A stretch of 64,000 nt of DNA from positions 744,001 to 808,000 of the forward strand of contig NZ_JBHLWO010000002.1 in NCBI RefSeq assembly GCF_042432805.1, in the 5' to 3' direction. Every line of letters begins with the position of its first letter. The first letter of the stretch is position 1. The stretch is from Olivibacter oleidegradans (lineage in GTDB: Bacteria > Bacteroidota > Bacteroidia > Sphingobacteriales > Sphingobacteriaceae). The notes beneath the pieces were generated by a model that did not search any database, had not been told where the DNA came from, and saw only the letters and a list, made by a program, of their open reading frames with translations. Positions 1-8,575 of this stretch are shown here, in pieces. Both the position numbers and the translations under genes were made by a program.

Positions 1-486
1 TATATTTCCAACGGCTGACACGTGGGCAAAAATGCTTATACCAAGTTCTTTAAGAAAAAGTTTGGCCACAGCCCCTGCTGCTACTCTTGCCGCAGTTTCT
101 CTAGCCGAAGAACGTCCACCTCCTCGATAATCACGTATGCCGTACTTCGTTTGATAAGTATAATCAGCATGAGAAGGACGATACTTATCCTGAATATGAG
201 AATAATCCTTCGAGCGTTGGTCTTCGTTTGGAATGAGCATTGCCAACGGAGTGCCGGTAGTTTTTCCTTCGAAAATGCCGGAAAGAATTTTAACGGTGTC
301 GCTTTCCTTTCGTTGGGTGGTGATTTTTGACTGACCAGGTTTGCGTTTATCGAGCTCAGCCTGTATAAAATCAAGGTCGACACTTATATTTGGAGGACAG
401 CCATCAATGATTACACCAATAGCATCTCCATGAGATTCTCCAAAAGTAGTAATACGAAAGCTCTGTCCGAATGAATTTCCTGCCAT
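1..486 (-). CDS. aroC: Chorismate synthase, N-terminal part (runs off window)
   Basis: This would make chorismate from 5-enolpyruvylshikimate-3-phosphate, the last common step of aromatic synthesis, using reduced FMN. The 162 visible codons begin MAGNSFGQSFRITTFGESHG, the N-terminal signature of the family. RPSHADYTYQTKYG and a GGGRSSARETAARVAAGA block follow, and these form the FMN/substrate site in known enzymes. The 3' end lies outside the window. The start ATG is at 486, 49 bases after the aroA stop and on the same strand, so it is probably the fourth gene of the pheA-aroF-aroA-aroC operon. Nothing looks broken in the visible part. Confidence 0.96.
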   Translation of the reverse strand, partial: MAGNSFGQSFRITTFGESHGDAIGVIIDGCPPNISVDLDFIQAELDKRKPGQSKITTQRKESDTVKILSGIFEGKTTGTPLAMLIPNEDQRSKDYSHIQDKYRPSHADYTYQTKYGIRDYRGGGRSSARETAARVAAGAVAKLFLKELGISIFAHVSAVGNI

Positions 487-535
487 AGGTAATAATTTTT
501 GTTAAAGTAATTGTATGTTTTCGAAGGACGCTTGC

Positions 536-1783
536 TTAATCTAATATAAAACCTACGCTTGCCAAATGCTCCCAGAAAGCGGGGTATGATTTACCCACCA
601 CCGCAGGATCTTCGATTACAATCTCGTCAAAAGCAAGAGCCAACGGAGCAAAGGCCATTGCCATACGATGGTCTTCGTAGGTTTTTATTACGGTGCTTTT
701 TGGCATCGCTTTGTTTGATGTCCTCAAGTGATAAATTTGATTGTCTTCAAGCAATTGCACTCCAAATTTAGCTAATTCATTTTGAAGCGCTAAAATACGG
801 TCTGTCTCTTTGATCTTAAGGGTTTCTAAACCGGTAAAGCTTGCATCGTATCCCAGAGCTGCACAACAAGCAATAATGGTTTGTGCTAAATCAGGGCATT
901 CTTTTAAATCAAAAAACCGTTTGCTGTCCGATGTAGTCGTTTTCTCAATTTTAACACCTTTATTTTCAAAGGTGGAACGAACACCAAAGTTTGCCATAAT
1001 TCCAGCAATTGCACGATCGCCTTGTAGACTGCGATCTTTAAGTCCGGGTAAAAATAAGCAACTACCCAGTGGCGCAAGTGCTACTAAGGCATACCAGTAA
1101 GATGCGGCACTCCAATCAGGCTCTACGTGTAGGATCGAATCTTGTACGGGTTGCTTGCGGATTGTAATGCTATTTTCATTCCACTCATGAGTAATTCCTG
1201 TTTCTCTTAACATATCCAAGGTCATATCGACGTAGGGTTTGGATGTTAAGGTGCCTAGGATATTTAGACGAAGCCCCTTAGGAAGAAACGAAGCAACAAG
1301 TAATAAAGCGGATAGGTATTGACTGCTGACATCACCTTTTATAAAGACTTCTTCCTGCTGTTGCGTGAAATTACCATGTATTTGCAAAGGAGGGAAGCCT
1401 GGTTGTTCAATGTAATTTATATGCGCGCCAATGGTTTGAAGCGCATCAACTAAGATACCTATGGGACGTTGTTTCATCCGTTCAGACCCCGTTAATACGA
1501 AGGAGCCCGGAATGGTTGAAAGGTAGGCGGTAAGGAAACGCATAGCCGTTCCCGCAGGTCCGACATCAATTGTTCGGTTTTCCTGCGGTGTATGCAGCGA
1601 GTCCAAAACAGCTTTCAGGGTTACAGTATCATCTGCATTGGATAGATTCTCGATGCGAACTTTTCCTTTGCTGAGCGCGCTTAAAATAAGCGCGCGATTA
1701 CTTTCACTTTTAGATCCGGTTAATTGAACGGTGCCTTGTATGGCCCCGTTCGGATACGATACGCTGAGTGTTTTCGTGTTCAT
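536..1783 (-). CDS. aroA: 3-phosphoshikimate 1-carboxyvinyltransferase (EPSP synthase)
   Basis: Cytoplasmic shikimate-pathway enzyme that joins phosphoenolpyruvate to shikimate-3-phosphate. Visible family motifs are GSKSESNRALILSAL at residues 23-37 (phosphate-binding Lys25), GPAGTAMRF at 75-83, CPDLAQT near 297-302 (catalytic Asp), KETDRI at 325-330 and YEDHRMAMAF near 368. The length of 415 aa is slightly below the 427 aa of E. coli AroA. The start codon overlaps the stop of the upstream aroF-chorismate mutase gene by one base (TAATG), so the two are probably translationally coupled. It shares the operon controlled by the attenuator at 3776-3953. Confidence 0.96.
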   Translation of the reverse strand: MNTKTLSVSYPNGAIQGTVQLTGSKSESNRALILSALSKGKVRIENLSNADDTVTLKAVLDSLHTPQENRTIDVGPAGTAMRFLTAYLSTIPGSFVLTGSERMKQRPIGILVDALQTIGAHINYIEQPGFPPLQIHGNFTQQQEEVFIKGDVSSQYLSALLLVASFLPKGLRLNILGTLTSKPYVDMTLDMLRETGITHEWNENSITIRKQPVQDSILHVEPDWSAASYWYALVALAPLGSCLFLPGLKDRSLQGDRAIAGIMANFGVRSTFENKGVKIEKTTTSDSKRFFDLKECPDLAQTIIACCAALGYDASFTGLETLKIKETDRILALQNELAKFGVQLLEDNQIYHLRTSNKAMPKSTVIKTYEDHRMAMAFAPLALAFDEIVIEDPAVVGKSYPAFWEHLASVGFILD

Positions 1784-2889
1784 TAGGCCTCCACTGCTGG
1801 TTTGGCGTTCATGATTTGATTCTGTTTGCGAATAGATTCACCGTGAATCAATTCTAATAATTTAACAGTAAAGTCTTCCTCCAGGTTTAAGGCCTTTGCA
1901 AATTTGCTGCGTTTCTCGATGATTTCCTCCCAGCGATTTACCTGTAAAATCGTTACTTTATTGTCTCTTTTGTATTCACCGATTTTTTCAACGATTTTCA
2001 TTCTATCTGCAACTTTTTTGATGATCTGATCATCAATAGCATCAATCTCTTTCCGCAGGGCAGCAAGTTTATCTTCGAATACGGGGTCATTTGATTCTGC
2101 TTTTCGAAGGGAAAGGTTGTTAATGAGGTCTGCTAATGCTGCTGGAGTTACTTGTTGCTTTGCGTCTGTCCAAGCTACCGATGGGTCGATGTGCGACTCA
2201 ATGATAAAGCCTTGCATGTCCAAATCCACTGCTTTTTGCGCTACGTAAGGTATTAATTCTCTTGTGCCGCAAATATGGCTAGGATCATTGATGATAGGAA
2301 GTTCGGGGGCTACCGTTTTTAACTGAATAGCTAGATCCCACATAGGCTCGTTACGGAAAGCTGTTTTTTCATAAGAAGAAAAACCACGATGTATTGCGCC
2401 CAATTTCTTGATTCCGGCGCGATTGATACGCTCTAAAGCACCAATCCACAACGACAGGTCGGGATTAACCGGGTTTTTTACTAAGACTGGAACATCGACG
2501 CCCTGTAGGGCATCAGCAATTTCCTGAACGGTAAAAGGATTGGCAGTTGAGCGGGCACCTACCCATAGTATATCCACACCGGCAGCTAACGCCTCCTCTA
2601 CATGTTTGGCGGTAGCCACTTCTGTTGCGGTCAATAAGCCGGTCTCTTCTTTAGCTCGTTTTAACCATTCCAGGCCGATGCTTCCAATGCCTTCAAATTC
2701 GCCCGGACGAGTACGGGGTTTCCAGATGCCTGCGCGTAACACAGAGATCTTGCCGGTGGCAGCCAGCAAATGAGCCGTAGCAACTACTTGTTCTTCTGTT
2801 TCGGCACTGCAGGGTCCCGCAATTACTAAGGGTTCTTTGCCGGTAGCTAACCATGAGCTTAAGGGCAAGATGTCTAAATTTAGCTTCAT
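1783..2889 (-). CDS. aroF: Bifunctional DAHP synthase / chorismate mutase (type II)
   Basis: This is a fusion of the first shikimate enzyme with chorismate mutase. Residues 1 to about 265 are a DAHP synthase of the KDPG-aldolase-like subgroup, with VIAGPCSAE near 23, KPRTRPGEFEG and INDPSHICGTRELI. Residues from about 275 to 355 are an AroQ-type mutase, with LAALRKEIDAIDDQIIKKVA and a HGESIRKQ end. The fusion is common in Bacteroidota, where the mutase is thought to give feedback control of the synthase. Here it supplies the mutase activity that PheA lacks. The gene lies 48 bases after pheA and overlaps aroA by one base. Confidence 0.95.
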   Translation of the reverse strand: MKLNLDILPLSSWLATGKEPLVIAGPCSAETEEQVVATAHLLAATGKISVLRAGIWKPRTRPGEFEGIGSIGLEWLKRAKEETGLLTATEVATAKHVEEALAAGVDILWVGARSTANPFTVQEIADALQGVDVPVLVKNPVNPDLSLWIGALERINRAGIKKLGAIHRGFSSYEKTAFRNEPMWDLAIQLKTVAPELPIINDPSHICGTRELIPYVAQKAVDLDMQGFIIESHIDPSVAWTDAKQQVTPAALADLINNLSLRKAESNDPVFEDKLAALRKEIDAIDDQIIKKVADRMKIVEKIGEYKRDNKVTILQVNRWEEIIEKRSKFAKALNLEEDFTVKLLELIHGESIRKQNQIMNAKPAVEA

Positions 2890-2937
2890 TGTTCTATTGT
2901 ATTATATTTTGTATTGCTGTTAATAATTCCTAGTTTA

Positions 2938-3765
2938 TTATACCTTATCGTTTTTTATATACTCGCCTAAAATGTTAAAATTAATGGTATGTTTGAGCGT
3001 TTTCCGAATCGCTGCATCGTAGTTGTTTTGTTTTTTCCACTCAATGTCCACATAAAAATCATATTCATTGCGCTTTCCCAATACGGGCATCGATTGGATT
3101 TTACTCATGTTTATTTGCTCTTCAGCAAAAAAAGTGAGTACACGAGCTAAGGATCCGATGCTATTGTCTGTTTGAAAGAGCAGCGTTGCTTTGTTGGCTT
3201 TGGGATTTTCTGTTTTTTCTTTGGAGAGAATCAGGAAGCGCGTATAGTTCTTTTTGTTTGTTTCAATCCTCCGATCAATGATTTCCAAACCATATAATTT
3301 TGCCGCTAACTGATTCGCTACAGCTGCCGTGTCAGTTAATTTATTTTCGGCGATTTTTTTTGCGCAGGAGGCCGTATCGGTACCTTCCGTTATTTTAAAT
3401 TGAGGGTGTTCCTCCAAGTAATCAGCACACTGCCGTAAGGCAATAGGATGAGATTCTACCTTTTTGATCTGTTCTAGTTTAGTTCCTGGTAAAGCTAGCA
3501 GGTTAAGCTGAATGCTTAAATAGACCTCACCTACAATCGGGAAGTGATAATCGTGCAGTAGTGTGTAGTTAGGAAGCAAACTTCCGGCAATGGAGTTTTC
3601 GATGGCCATCACAACATAGTCTGCCTCATTCTTCTTTAAAGCCTCGCATGTATGTTTAAAAGTTTCGCACTCCACCGTCTGGATGTCTTGACCGAAATAT
3701 TTGAAAGCTGCTTCTTCGTGGAAAGAAGCACGTGTTCCTTGAATAGCTACTCTTATTTTGCTCAT
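2938..3765 (-). CDS. pheA: Prephenate dehydratase with C-terminal ACT domain
   Basis: Converts prephenate to phenylpyruvate on the way to phenylalanine. I place the start at 3765, giving MSKIRVAIQGTRASFHEEAA and 275 aa. An upstream in-frame ATG at 3834 would put the terminator hairpin inside the coding region and is unlikely. Residues 1-185 are the dehydratase domain, with the catalytic TRF motif visible in KKNYTRFLIL. The end is an ACT domain (SIGSLARVLTFFAEEQINMS), the usual Phe allosteric site. There is no chorismate mutase domain here. It is the first structural gene of the aromatic operon, with an attenuator directly upstream. Confidence 0.94.
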   Translation of the reverse strand: MSKIRVAIQGTRASFHEEAAFKYFGQDIQTVECETFKHTCEALKKNEADYVVMAIENSIAGSLLPNYTLLHDYHFPIVGEVYLSIQLNLLALPGTKLEQIKKVESHPIALRQCADYLEEHPQFKITEGTDTASCAKKIAENKLTDTAAVANQLAAKLYGLEIIDRRIETNKKNYTRFLILSKEKTENPKANKATLLFQTDNSIGSLARVLTFFAEEQINMSKIQSMPVLGKRNEYDFYVDIEWKKQNNYDAAIRKTLKHTINFNILGEYIKNDKV

Positions 3766-3775
3766 TTTAAATCTC

Positions 3776-3808
3776 AAAAAAAAAGTCCCGGTGAACAACC
3801 GGGACTTT
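3776..3808 (-). terminator. Intrinsic terminator of the pheA attenuator
   Basis: Read on the minus strand, AAAGTCCCGG, loop TTGTTCA, CCGGGACTTT, then six more T (nine T in a row in all). The T tract ends 10 bases before the pheA ATG, so this terminator must stop transcription before the operon unless it is overridden. Its 5' arm TCCCGG (plus-strand 3799-3804) is exactly complementary to CCGGGA at the end of the leader ORF (plus-strand 3844-3849), which provides a competing antiterminator. Confidence 0.85.
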
Positions 3809-3839
3809 CTTATACATTTTATTTCTTTATACATGCATA

Positions 3840-3905
3840 TTAATCCCGGCCCTTACTGCTAAAGTAAAAGTAACCAAAGAACCAATATGCAGCTGTGTAT
3901 TTCAT
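3840..3905 (-). CDS. Phe/Tyr-rich leader peptide of the pheA operon
   Basis: A 21-codon ORF begins MKYTAAYWFFGYFYF and ends SSKGRD before TAA. Nine of its first 15 residues are aromatic: four Tyr, four Phe and one Trp. It lies between a good promoter (3924-3953) and an intrinsic terminator just before pheA. By analogy with E. coli pheL and trpL it should act as a sensor. Ribosomes stalled at Phe/Tyr codons would leave the 3' codons CGG GA free to pair with the terminator arm. Ribosomes reaching the stop would cover that segment and let the terminator form. The peptide itself probably has no other role. I know of no experiment on this copy. Confidence 0.82.
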   Translation of the reverse strand: MKYTAAYWFFGYFYFSSKGRD

Positions 3906-3923
3906 TTTTTCTTTTTGATACCG

Positions 3924-3953
3924 CAAATATATGTAAGAATTATTATGAAACAA
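3924..3953 (-). promoter_or_regulatory. Promoter of the pheA leader-aroF-aroA-aroC operon
   Basis: On the minus strand TTG (3953-3951) is followed after 19 bases by TATATTTG (3931-3924). This fits the Bacteroidota primary-sigma consensus TTG-N19-TAnnTTTG. Transcription would begin near 3917, about 12 bases before the leader-peptide ATG, so the attenuator begins almost at the 5' end of the RNA. Confidence 0.65.
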
Positions 3954-3984
3954 GAAAAAAAATAAAAAAATGTAAATATTCTTT

Positions 3985-4024
3985 CCTGATGCAGTTCTCT
4001 TCAAAAGAAAATGGCTGCATCAGG
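3985..4024 (-). terminator. Stem-loop after amtB
   Basis: A perfect 10-bp inverted repeat, CCTGATGCAG (3985-3994) and CTGCATCAGG (4015-4024), encloses a 20-base loop. It begins 10 bases after the amtB stop. The bases beyond it on the minus strand are A/T-rich but do not start with a clean T tract, so it could be a terminator or a 3' RNA-stability hairpin. Confidence 0.55.
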
Positions 4025-4033
4025 CATCGTTGT

Positions 4034-5392
4034 TTAGGCACTTGGCGATGAAATCAAAGTGCCCTGTGTATAGTTTTCGTTGTGTTGCGATAAATCTAAA
4101 CCTTGCTCTTCTTCCTCGGAAGTAACACGAAGTGGCTGAATCAAATTAACCAGCTTAAAGATGACGAAAGATACTGCAAAGCTGAAGGCTACAACGATAA
4201 GCATCGCTTTCAATTGGGTGAAAAAGAACTCTGGATTGCCATAGAAGAGGCCGTCGTTACCTATTGGATTCACCTTTTTGCTGGCAAAAACACCCGTCAA
4301 CAACATGCCAACCATACCGCCTACGCCATGACAAGGGAATACATCCAACGTATCATCCAAAGCTGACTTAGATTTCCATTGAACGACAAGATTAGAAATG
4401 ATGGCCGCAACCACGCCGATGAAAATGCTTTGCGGAATTGCTACGAAGCCCGCTGCGGGGGTAATGGCTACCAGGCCGACAACCGCTCCGATACAAAAAC
4501 CTAGTACAGATGGTTTTTTTCCTTTAATGACATCAAAAAACATCCAGGACAGGCCTGCTGCAGCGGCGGCTGTATTCGTCGTGCCGAACGCGGATACCGC
4601 TAAATCATTTGCAGCCAGTGCCGACCCTGCGTTAAAGCCAAACCAACCGAACCAAAGCAAACCGGTGCCTATTAATACATAGGGAATGTTTGCCGGTGGT
4701 ACTTCTTGGTGTTCAAGGTGCGATTTTCTGCGTTTTAGTACCAATGCTCCTGCTAGTGCAGCGCAGCCTGCAGATATATGTACCACGGTTCCACCAGCGA
4801 AATCAAGCACGCCCATCTTAGCTAAAAAGCCTTCGGGGTGCCAGCTCCAGTGTGCCAAGGGAGCATAAACAAACAGACAGAACAATACGATGAAAAGGAT
4901 GTAGGATGTAAATCGGATGCGTTCGGCAACGGCACCGACTACTAATCCGGGGGTAATGATGGCGAACATTAGCTGAAAAAGTGCAAATAAGGAAAGTGGA
5001 ATCGTAGGTCCACCGCCCCAAGGTTCACCGGAAATTACGTTATTAAAGAACAGAAATGTTTTTGGATCACCAATGAAACCGCCTATCGAATCACCGAAAC
5101 AGAGGCTAAACCCAACAATAACCCAGATTACACTTACGATTCCGGCCGCAACTACACTTTTGATCATCGTGGAGATTACATTTTTTCGATGCACCATACC
5201 TCCATAAAAAAAAGCCAAACCGGGAGTCATCAGGAAAACCAAGGCTGCTGCCGTAATTACCCATGCAATGTCAGCTCCACTGTAAACGCCCTCACCATTA
5301 AATGCTGTGACGGGTTGAATAAAAATTGAGGCAATAGCCACCGCAATCAAGACCAGAAAGGGTGTCGATTGTTTGATTGAATTTGTTTCCAT
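4034..5392 (-). CDS. amtB: Ammonium transporter (Amt/MEP family)
   Basis: Inner-membrane ammonium channel of 452 aa. Visible features are the hydrophobic N-terminus, the TPGLAFFYGGMVHRKN block after the first membrane segment, and the two pore histidine contexts YAPLAHWSWHPEG and FPCHGVGGMVGMLL, which correspond to the twin-His pore of E. coli AmtB. About 11-12 membrane segments are apparent. The porin gene lies 33 bases upstream on the same strand, so the two are probably co-transcribed. No glnK/P-II gene is adjacent, although many bacteria pair glnK with amtB. Confidence 0.95.
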   Translation of the reverse strand: METNSIKQSTPFLVLIAVAIASIFIQPVTAFNGEGVYSGADIAWVITAAALVFLMTPGLAFFYGGMVHRKNVISTMIKSVVAAGIVSVIWVIVGFSLCFGDSIGGFIGDPKTFLFFNNVISGEPWGGGPTIPLSLFALFQLMFAIITPGLVVGAVAERIRFTSYILFIVLFCLFVYAPLAHWSWHPEGFLAKMGVLDFAGGTVVHISAGCAALAGALVLKRRKSHLEHQEVPPANIPYVLIGTGLLWFGWFGFNAGSALAANDLAVSAFGTTNTAAAAAGLSWMFFDVIKGKKPSVLGFCIGAVVGLVAITPAAGFVAIPQSIFIGVVAAIISNLVVQWKSKSALDDTLDVFPCHGVGGMVGMLLTGVFASKKVNPIGNDGLFYGNPEFFFTQLKAMLIVVAFSFAVSFVIFKLVNLIQPLRVTSEEEEQGLDLSQHNENYTQGTLISSPSA

Positions 5393-5425
5393 AATTGTAC
5401 TTAAAGTTGATTTCTACTATTTTCT

Positions 5426-6487
5426 TTAGAATGCGTACACAGCTGCAATTAAAAACTGTGACGCTGTTTTTGTCGTATTTAAATTCTTTTTGAAGAATAT
5501 TTCCTCCGAACCGGAGTCGAGCCGGAGTTCGGGTATGATCGTTAAAGGACCCGCTTTTACATTCCCGCTAAGAGTGATAGCCTTAATCGAAGTGCCTTCC
5601 GTTTTTACATTATCTACCGTTGTGTCCTTGTTTTTGAAATACTCGCCCCGTGCACCTAAGGCAAAGGCATCAGAAAAGGCGTACTGGGCGTACAAGGCAC
5701 CGCCGTGATAACCACCTTCGTCATCGGAAATCTTATAATTTGCACCGTTCAGACCGAGTTTGAATGCGTCGGTTATTTGGTAAGAAGTGGTTAAGTCGAA
5801 GATGGTGCCGGTACCACTTACGTCAGGTGCCGAATGGCCATTAAGAAAATTGAGGTATGCATCCCAGCCTTCTACAGGCGAAACGTGAAGTTGGGCCCCC
5901 ACATGTGATACGCCATTGAGATCCTGGTATTGATTCCAGTCATTGAAAAGACCAACCATTAAACTTACCTTCTCTGAAAAGGTGTACGTGCCCTTTATTC
6001 CGGCATTTTGAAAAGGGCCTGTCGAAAAAAGATAGGAAGTAGAGTAGTTAAAGTTACCCGTAGGTGAAATAATTTCATATCCTATAAAGGTTCCCATGAA
6101 ACCTGCAGTCATTGAAAACTTGTCGGTAAAATCATAGCTAACATACAGGTTTTGCAAATGGAAGGAATCGCCATCTTTGCCGGGAACAATGGATTGACCT
6201 TGTCCGCGAGGGCCAAAAGAAATTTCTCCAACAAAAGAAGCTTTATTCACCTTTTTGCTGACAGCTAGGTCTAACATACCTAGTGAAATAGAATTTTGCT
6301 CATTAGCAAAGCTGGTAGGAATATTGGAATACCCATTTTCCGTTCTATACCCGGAAAAATCGTACTTATAGTACATGTCAGCCGAACCGGTTATGACTAA
6401 TGGACTTGTTTCATTCTCTTGAGCATTTGCACCTAGGGCAAGGGCGCAAAACATAAATGTTGAAGAAATTTTGGTAATCGATTTCAT
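5426..6487 (-). CDS. Outer-membrane beta-barrel porin (BBP2/OmpL-like)
   Basis: A 353-aa protein with a signal peptide (MKSITKISSTFMFCALALGANAQ, cut after AQ). Alternating beta-strand sequence follows, ending in the aromatic residue Phe (AAVYAF), which is typical of outer-membrane barrels. The text SFGPRGQGQ and FTDKFSMTAGFMGTFIGYE fits the porin-2 (BBP2) type often seen in Bacteroidota. It stands immediately before amtB, so it probably lets ammonium or other small nitrogen compounds cross the outer membrane; that role is inferred from position only. A promoter is suggested at 6676-6707, leaving a leader of about 180 bases. Confidence 0.78.
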   Translation of the reverse strand: MKSITKISSTFMFCALALGANAQENETSPLVITGSADMYYKYDFSGYRTENGYSNIPTSFANEQNSISLGMLDLAVSKKVNKASFVGEISFGPRGQGQSIVPGKDGDSFHLQNLYVSYDFTDKFSMTAGFMGTFIGYEIISPTGNFNYSTSYLFSTGPFQNAGIKGTYTFSEKVSLMVGLFNDWNQYQDLNGVSHVGAQLHVSPVEGWDAYLNFLNGHSAPDVSGTGTIFDLTTSYQITDAFKLGLNGANYKISDDEGGYHGGALYAQYAFSDAFALGARGEYFKNKDTTVDNVKTEGTSIKAITLSGNVKAGPLTIIPELRLDSGSEEIFFKKNLNTTKTASQFLIAAVYAF

Positions 6488-7059
6488 TTTTTTCGTTTGG
6501 TTTACGGTGTTTGGATAATTTGATAACGGTTTTTTTACTGTTTAGTCTTTTTTATTTCATGCAATTGTTTTGTTATGGTTTTTAAAATTGTTGTTTAACT
6601 GGAATTTTATTCTATTTTTTTTATAGAAATTAGTTTTAGGTTATTTTTTTGATATATATATCTTTCATTTTTTGTCAAATCTATAATTGTTGTTGGTTAT
6701 TTCCAAAAAAAAATGACTTTTTTTGATAAAGAAATAATATGATGATGTTTTTATTGGTTTTATGGCGGTTTTTGTGAGGTATTTTATTCTTTAAATGTAA
6801 TTGTATGGAAATATTTTTTTACTTCTTTTTGATTTTTGTTGCTTTTGTGCTGAAGTGTTCGTTGTTTTTTAATGTTTTTTGCTTATTTGCCTTTTTTTTT
6901 AAGATTAGATTGTTTGTTTTGGATAAATCTAGCAAGAAAGCCGAATTCACTATTGACTTGCATCTGTTGCCATTTATCCTTGCTCCGAAGTTTATAATGG
7001 CATTCTAATACTTGTAGCGTATCCTTGCTTTTAATCGCATGTGCTGCGATCGATCTACT
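6488..7059. other. Divergent, very AT-rich intergenic region
   Basis: A 572-base gap between the divergent porin and barrel-protein genes. It is extremely T-rich on the plus strand. A 67-codon ORF inside it is almost only Phe, Leu and Val codons and is rejected as chance. The only structure I can support is the leftward promoter at 6676-6707. The promoter of the rightward gene should lie near 6900-7040, but I could not pick it with confidence. Confidence 0.6.
6676..6707 (-). promoter_or_regulatory. Candidate promoter of the porin-amtB operon
   Basis: On the minus strand TTTG (6707-6704), 20 bases, then TAGATTTG (6683-6676) match the Bacteroidota -33/-7 consensus. The start codon is 189 bases further on. 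The same octamer TAGATTTG precedes the GAPDH gene at 39695-39702. Confidence 0.45.
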
Positions 7060-8205
7060 ATGAAAGCTGGTGCAAAAATTTTTGGGTCTCCTATAATCAT
7101 ATGCTTATTGCTAAATCCTAACCTACGGGCACAAGGTCTAAAAGATAGCTGGGTGGGACGCCAGGTCCACCGGATTTTTAATGACACAGCTTCTGCCGCG
7201 GAAAAAAGCTTTACGGTTTATCCCACTTTTGGCTATGCGCCCGAAACGGGGATAGAGCTGGGGGCTTCGGCCCTTCAGCTATTTCGTGCTAAGAACGATT
7301 CATTGAACAGGTTGAGCGAGCTGCAGGCGTTCGCTTTCTTTACTTTTAAGGCTCAGTATGGCTTATGGCTTGATAATGCGATATACGGCGACAAAGACAA
7401 GTGGTTTTTGCTGGGAAGAACGCGTATCCAGCGTTTTCCTCTGTTTTATTATGGTATCGGGCCTCGTACCGGAGAATCTAATCATGCGGTGGTGGACGCT
7501 TTTAGCATTGCCTTTAAGCAACGTGTTTTAAGGAAAATCAGTAAGGATTTTTTTGTTGGCCCTGAGGTTGATTTTCAACAACTCACCGATGTGTCTTTTA
7601 ATCGACCTGCTTCAGGGGGGCCGATGCTTCCCTTGGGAGCGGATGGTTCGTTAAACCTCGGACTGGGTGCGGCTTTGGTTTATGACAATAGGCATAATGT
7701 GTTAAATGTAAGGAAAGGGTTCTTTGGGGAGCTTTCTTTTTTGAACTACAGCCCCTCGTTGGCCAGTGATTACCGCTTTAATAGTGTTAATTTAGATATA
7801 CGGTCTTTTCATGTGCTAAACAAGCGCAATACCCTTGCTTGGCAGCTTTTTGGCAACTTTGTCCGTGGAGATGTACCCTTCAACCTGTTAGCCCTGATGG
7901 GGGGCGATATGCTGATGCGTGGCTATTACCAAGGTCGGTATCGAGATAAGAATATGTTAGCCTCACAGGTTGAGTTTAGAATGTTGCCGTTAGCGTTCAG
8001 TAAAAGGGTAGGAGCGGTTGTATTTGGATCAATGGCAACGGTAGGTCCGAGCATTGACGCGCTTAGCTTTTCCAATCTAAAATGGTCAGGTGGTTTTGGC
8101 CTTCGTTATTTACTCTTTCCAAAAAAGGATATTTATATCCGCTTGGACATCGGTTTCACACAAGAAGGCGCCGGTTTCTATATTTTCAATGGAGAGGCTT
8201 TTTAG
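7060..8205 (+). CDS. BamA/TamA-family outer-membrane protein
   Basis: A 381-aa protein starting MKAGAKIFGSPIIICLLLNP, with a signal peptide ending near RAQG. An upstream in-frame ATG at 7039 adds seven residues without a better signal. The rest reads as an Omp85 'surface antigen' barrel: repeated amphipathic strands, NLGLGAALVYDNRHNVLNVR, then LMGGDMLMRGYYQGRYRDKN, which resembles the L6/RGF loop region, and a C-terminal Phe. It is too short for five POTRA domains, so it is not the essential BamA. Similar short patatin-less barrel proteins exist in Bacteroidota with unknown cargo. Confidence 0.75.
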   Translation: MKAGAKIFGSPIIICLLLNPNLRAQGLKDSWVGRQVHRIFNDTASAAEKSFTVYPTFGYAPETGIELGASALQLFRAKNDSLNRLSELQAFAFFTFKAQYGLWLDNAIYGDKDKWFLLGRTRIQRFPLFYYGIGPRTGESNHAVVDAFSIAFKQRVLRKISKDFFVGPEVDFQQLTDVSFNRPASGGPMLPLGADGSLNLGLGAALVYDNRHNVLNVRKGFFGELSFLNYSPSLASDYRFNSVNLDIRSFHVLNKRNTLAWQLFGNFVRGDVPFNLLALMGGDMLMRGYYQGRYRDKNMLASQVEFRMLPLAFSKRVGAVVFGSMATVGPSIDALSFSNLKWSGGFGLRYLLFPKKDIYIRLDIGFTQEGAGFYIFNGEAF

Positions 8206-8278
8206 GATTTTTTTTCATGCGGGTAAACAAAACGAATTTCCGGGCTGTTTTCTTTATACATCCGATAATAAACTGTAT

Positions 8279-8575
8279 ATGGAGCAAATGAGGATCCCTG
8301 AGGAAATGCTAGTTCATTTCAATTATGAAGCGAAAGATGTACCGCAAACGGTGCGGGAACTACGTCCCATCATATTCCAGGACGGAAATGATTTTTGTTG
8401 TGTGTTGGGACCTGATATGAAAAAAGGCATTTTTGCATGTGGTTTATCGCCGCAGGAGGCGTTGAAGAATTGGCAACGTAACTTAGACGAACGGATAAAG
8501 AACCATTCCGACAATGATGAAGTAGCTAATTATGTTGTAGATGCATTAAAGGCTTCAAACAAAAAGATTTGGTGA
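8279..8575 (+). CDS. Small HicB-like protein
   Basis: A 98-aa soluble protein beginning MEQMRIPEEMLVHFNYEAKD. The segment FQDGNDFCCVLGPDMKKGIFACGLSPQEALKNW has the layout of HicB-like partial RNase-H folds: a short strand, then 'pd...G.f.cG.tpeEAl'. No HicA toxin gene (small, dsRBD-like) is next to it, so I do not call a toxin-antitoxin pair. The start is chosen because the homology-like part begins there; the open frame extends upstream into the preceding gene. Function unknown. Confidence 0.6.
   Translation: MEQMRIPEEMLVHFNYEAKDVPQTVRELRPIIFQDGNDFCCVLGPDMKKGIFACGLSPQEALKNWQRNLDERIKNHSDNDEVANYVVDALKASNKKIW

Noticed and set aside
3766..3834. Upstream ATG giving a longer prephenate dehydratase
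   Set aside because: The extra 23 codons run through the terminator hairpin and T tract and do not match the family N-terminus.
6805..7008. 67-codon ORF in the AT-rich gap
   Set aside because: Almost only Phe, Leu and Val codons produced by T-rich sequence; no ribosome site and no domain.
8279..8575. HicB antitoxin of a toxin-antitoxin pair
   Set aside because: No HicA-like toxin gene on either side; only fold-level resemblance.
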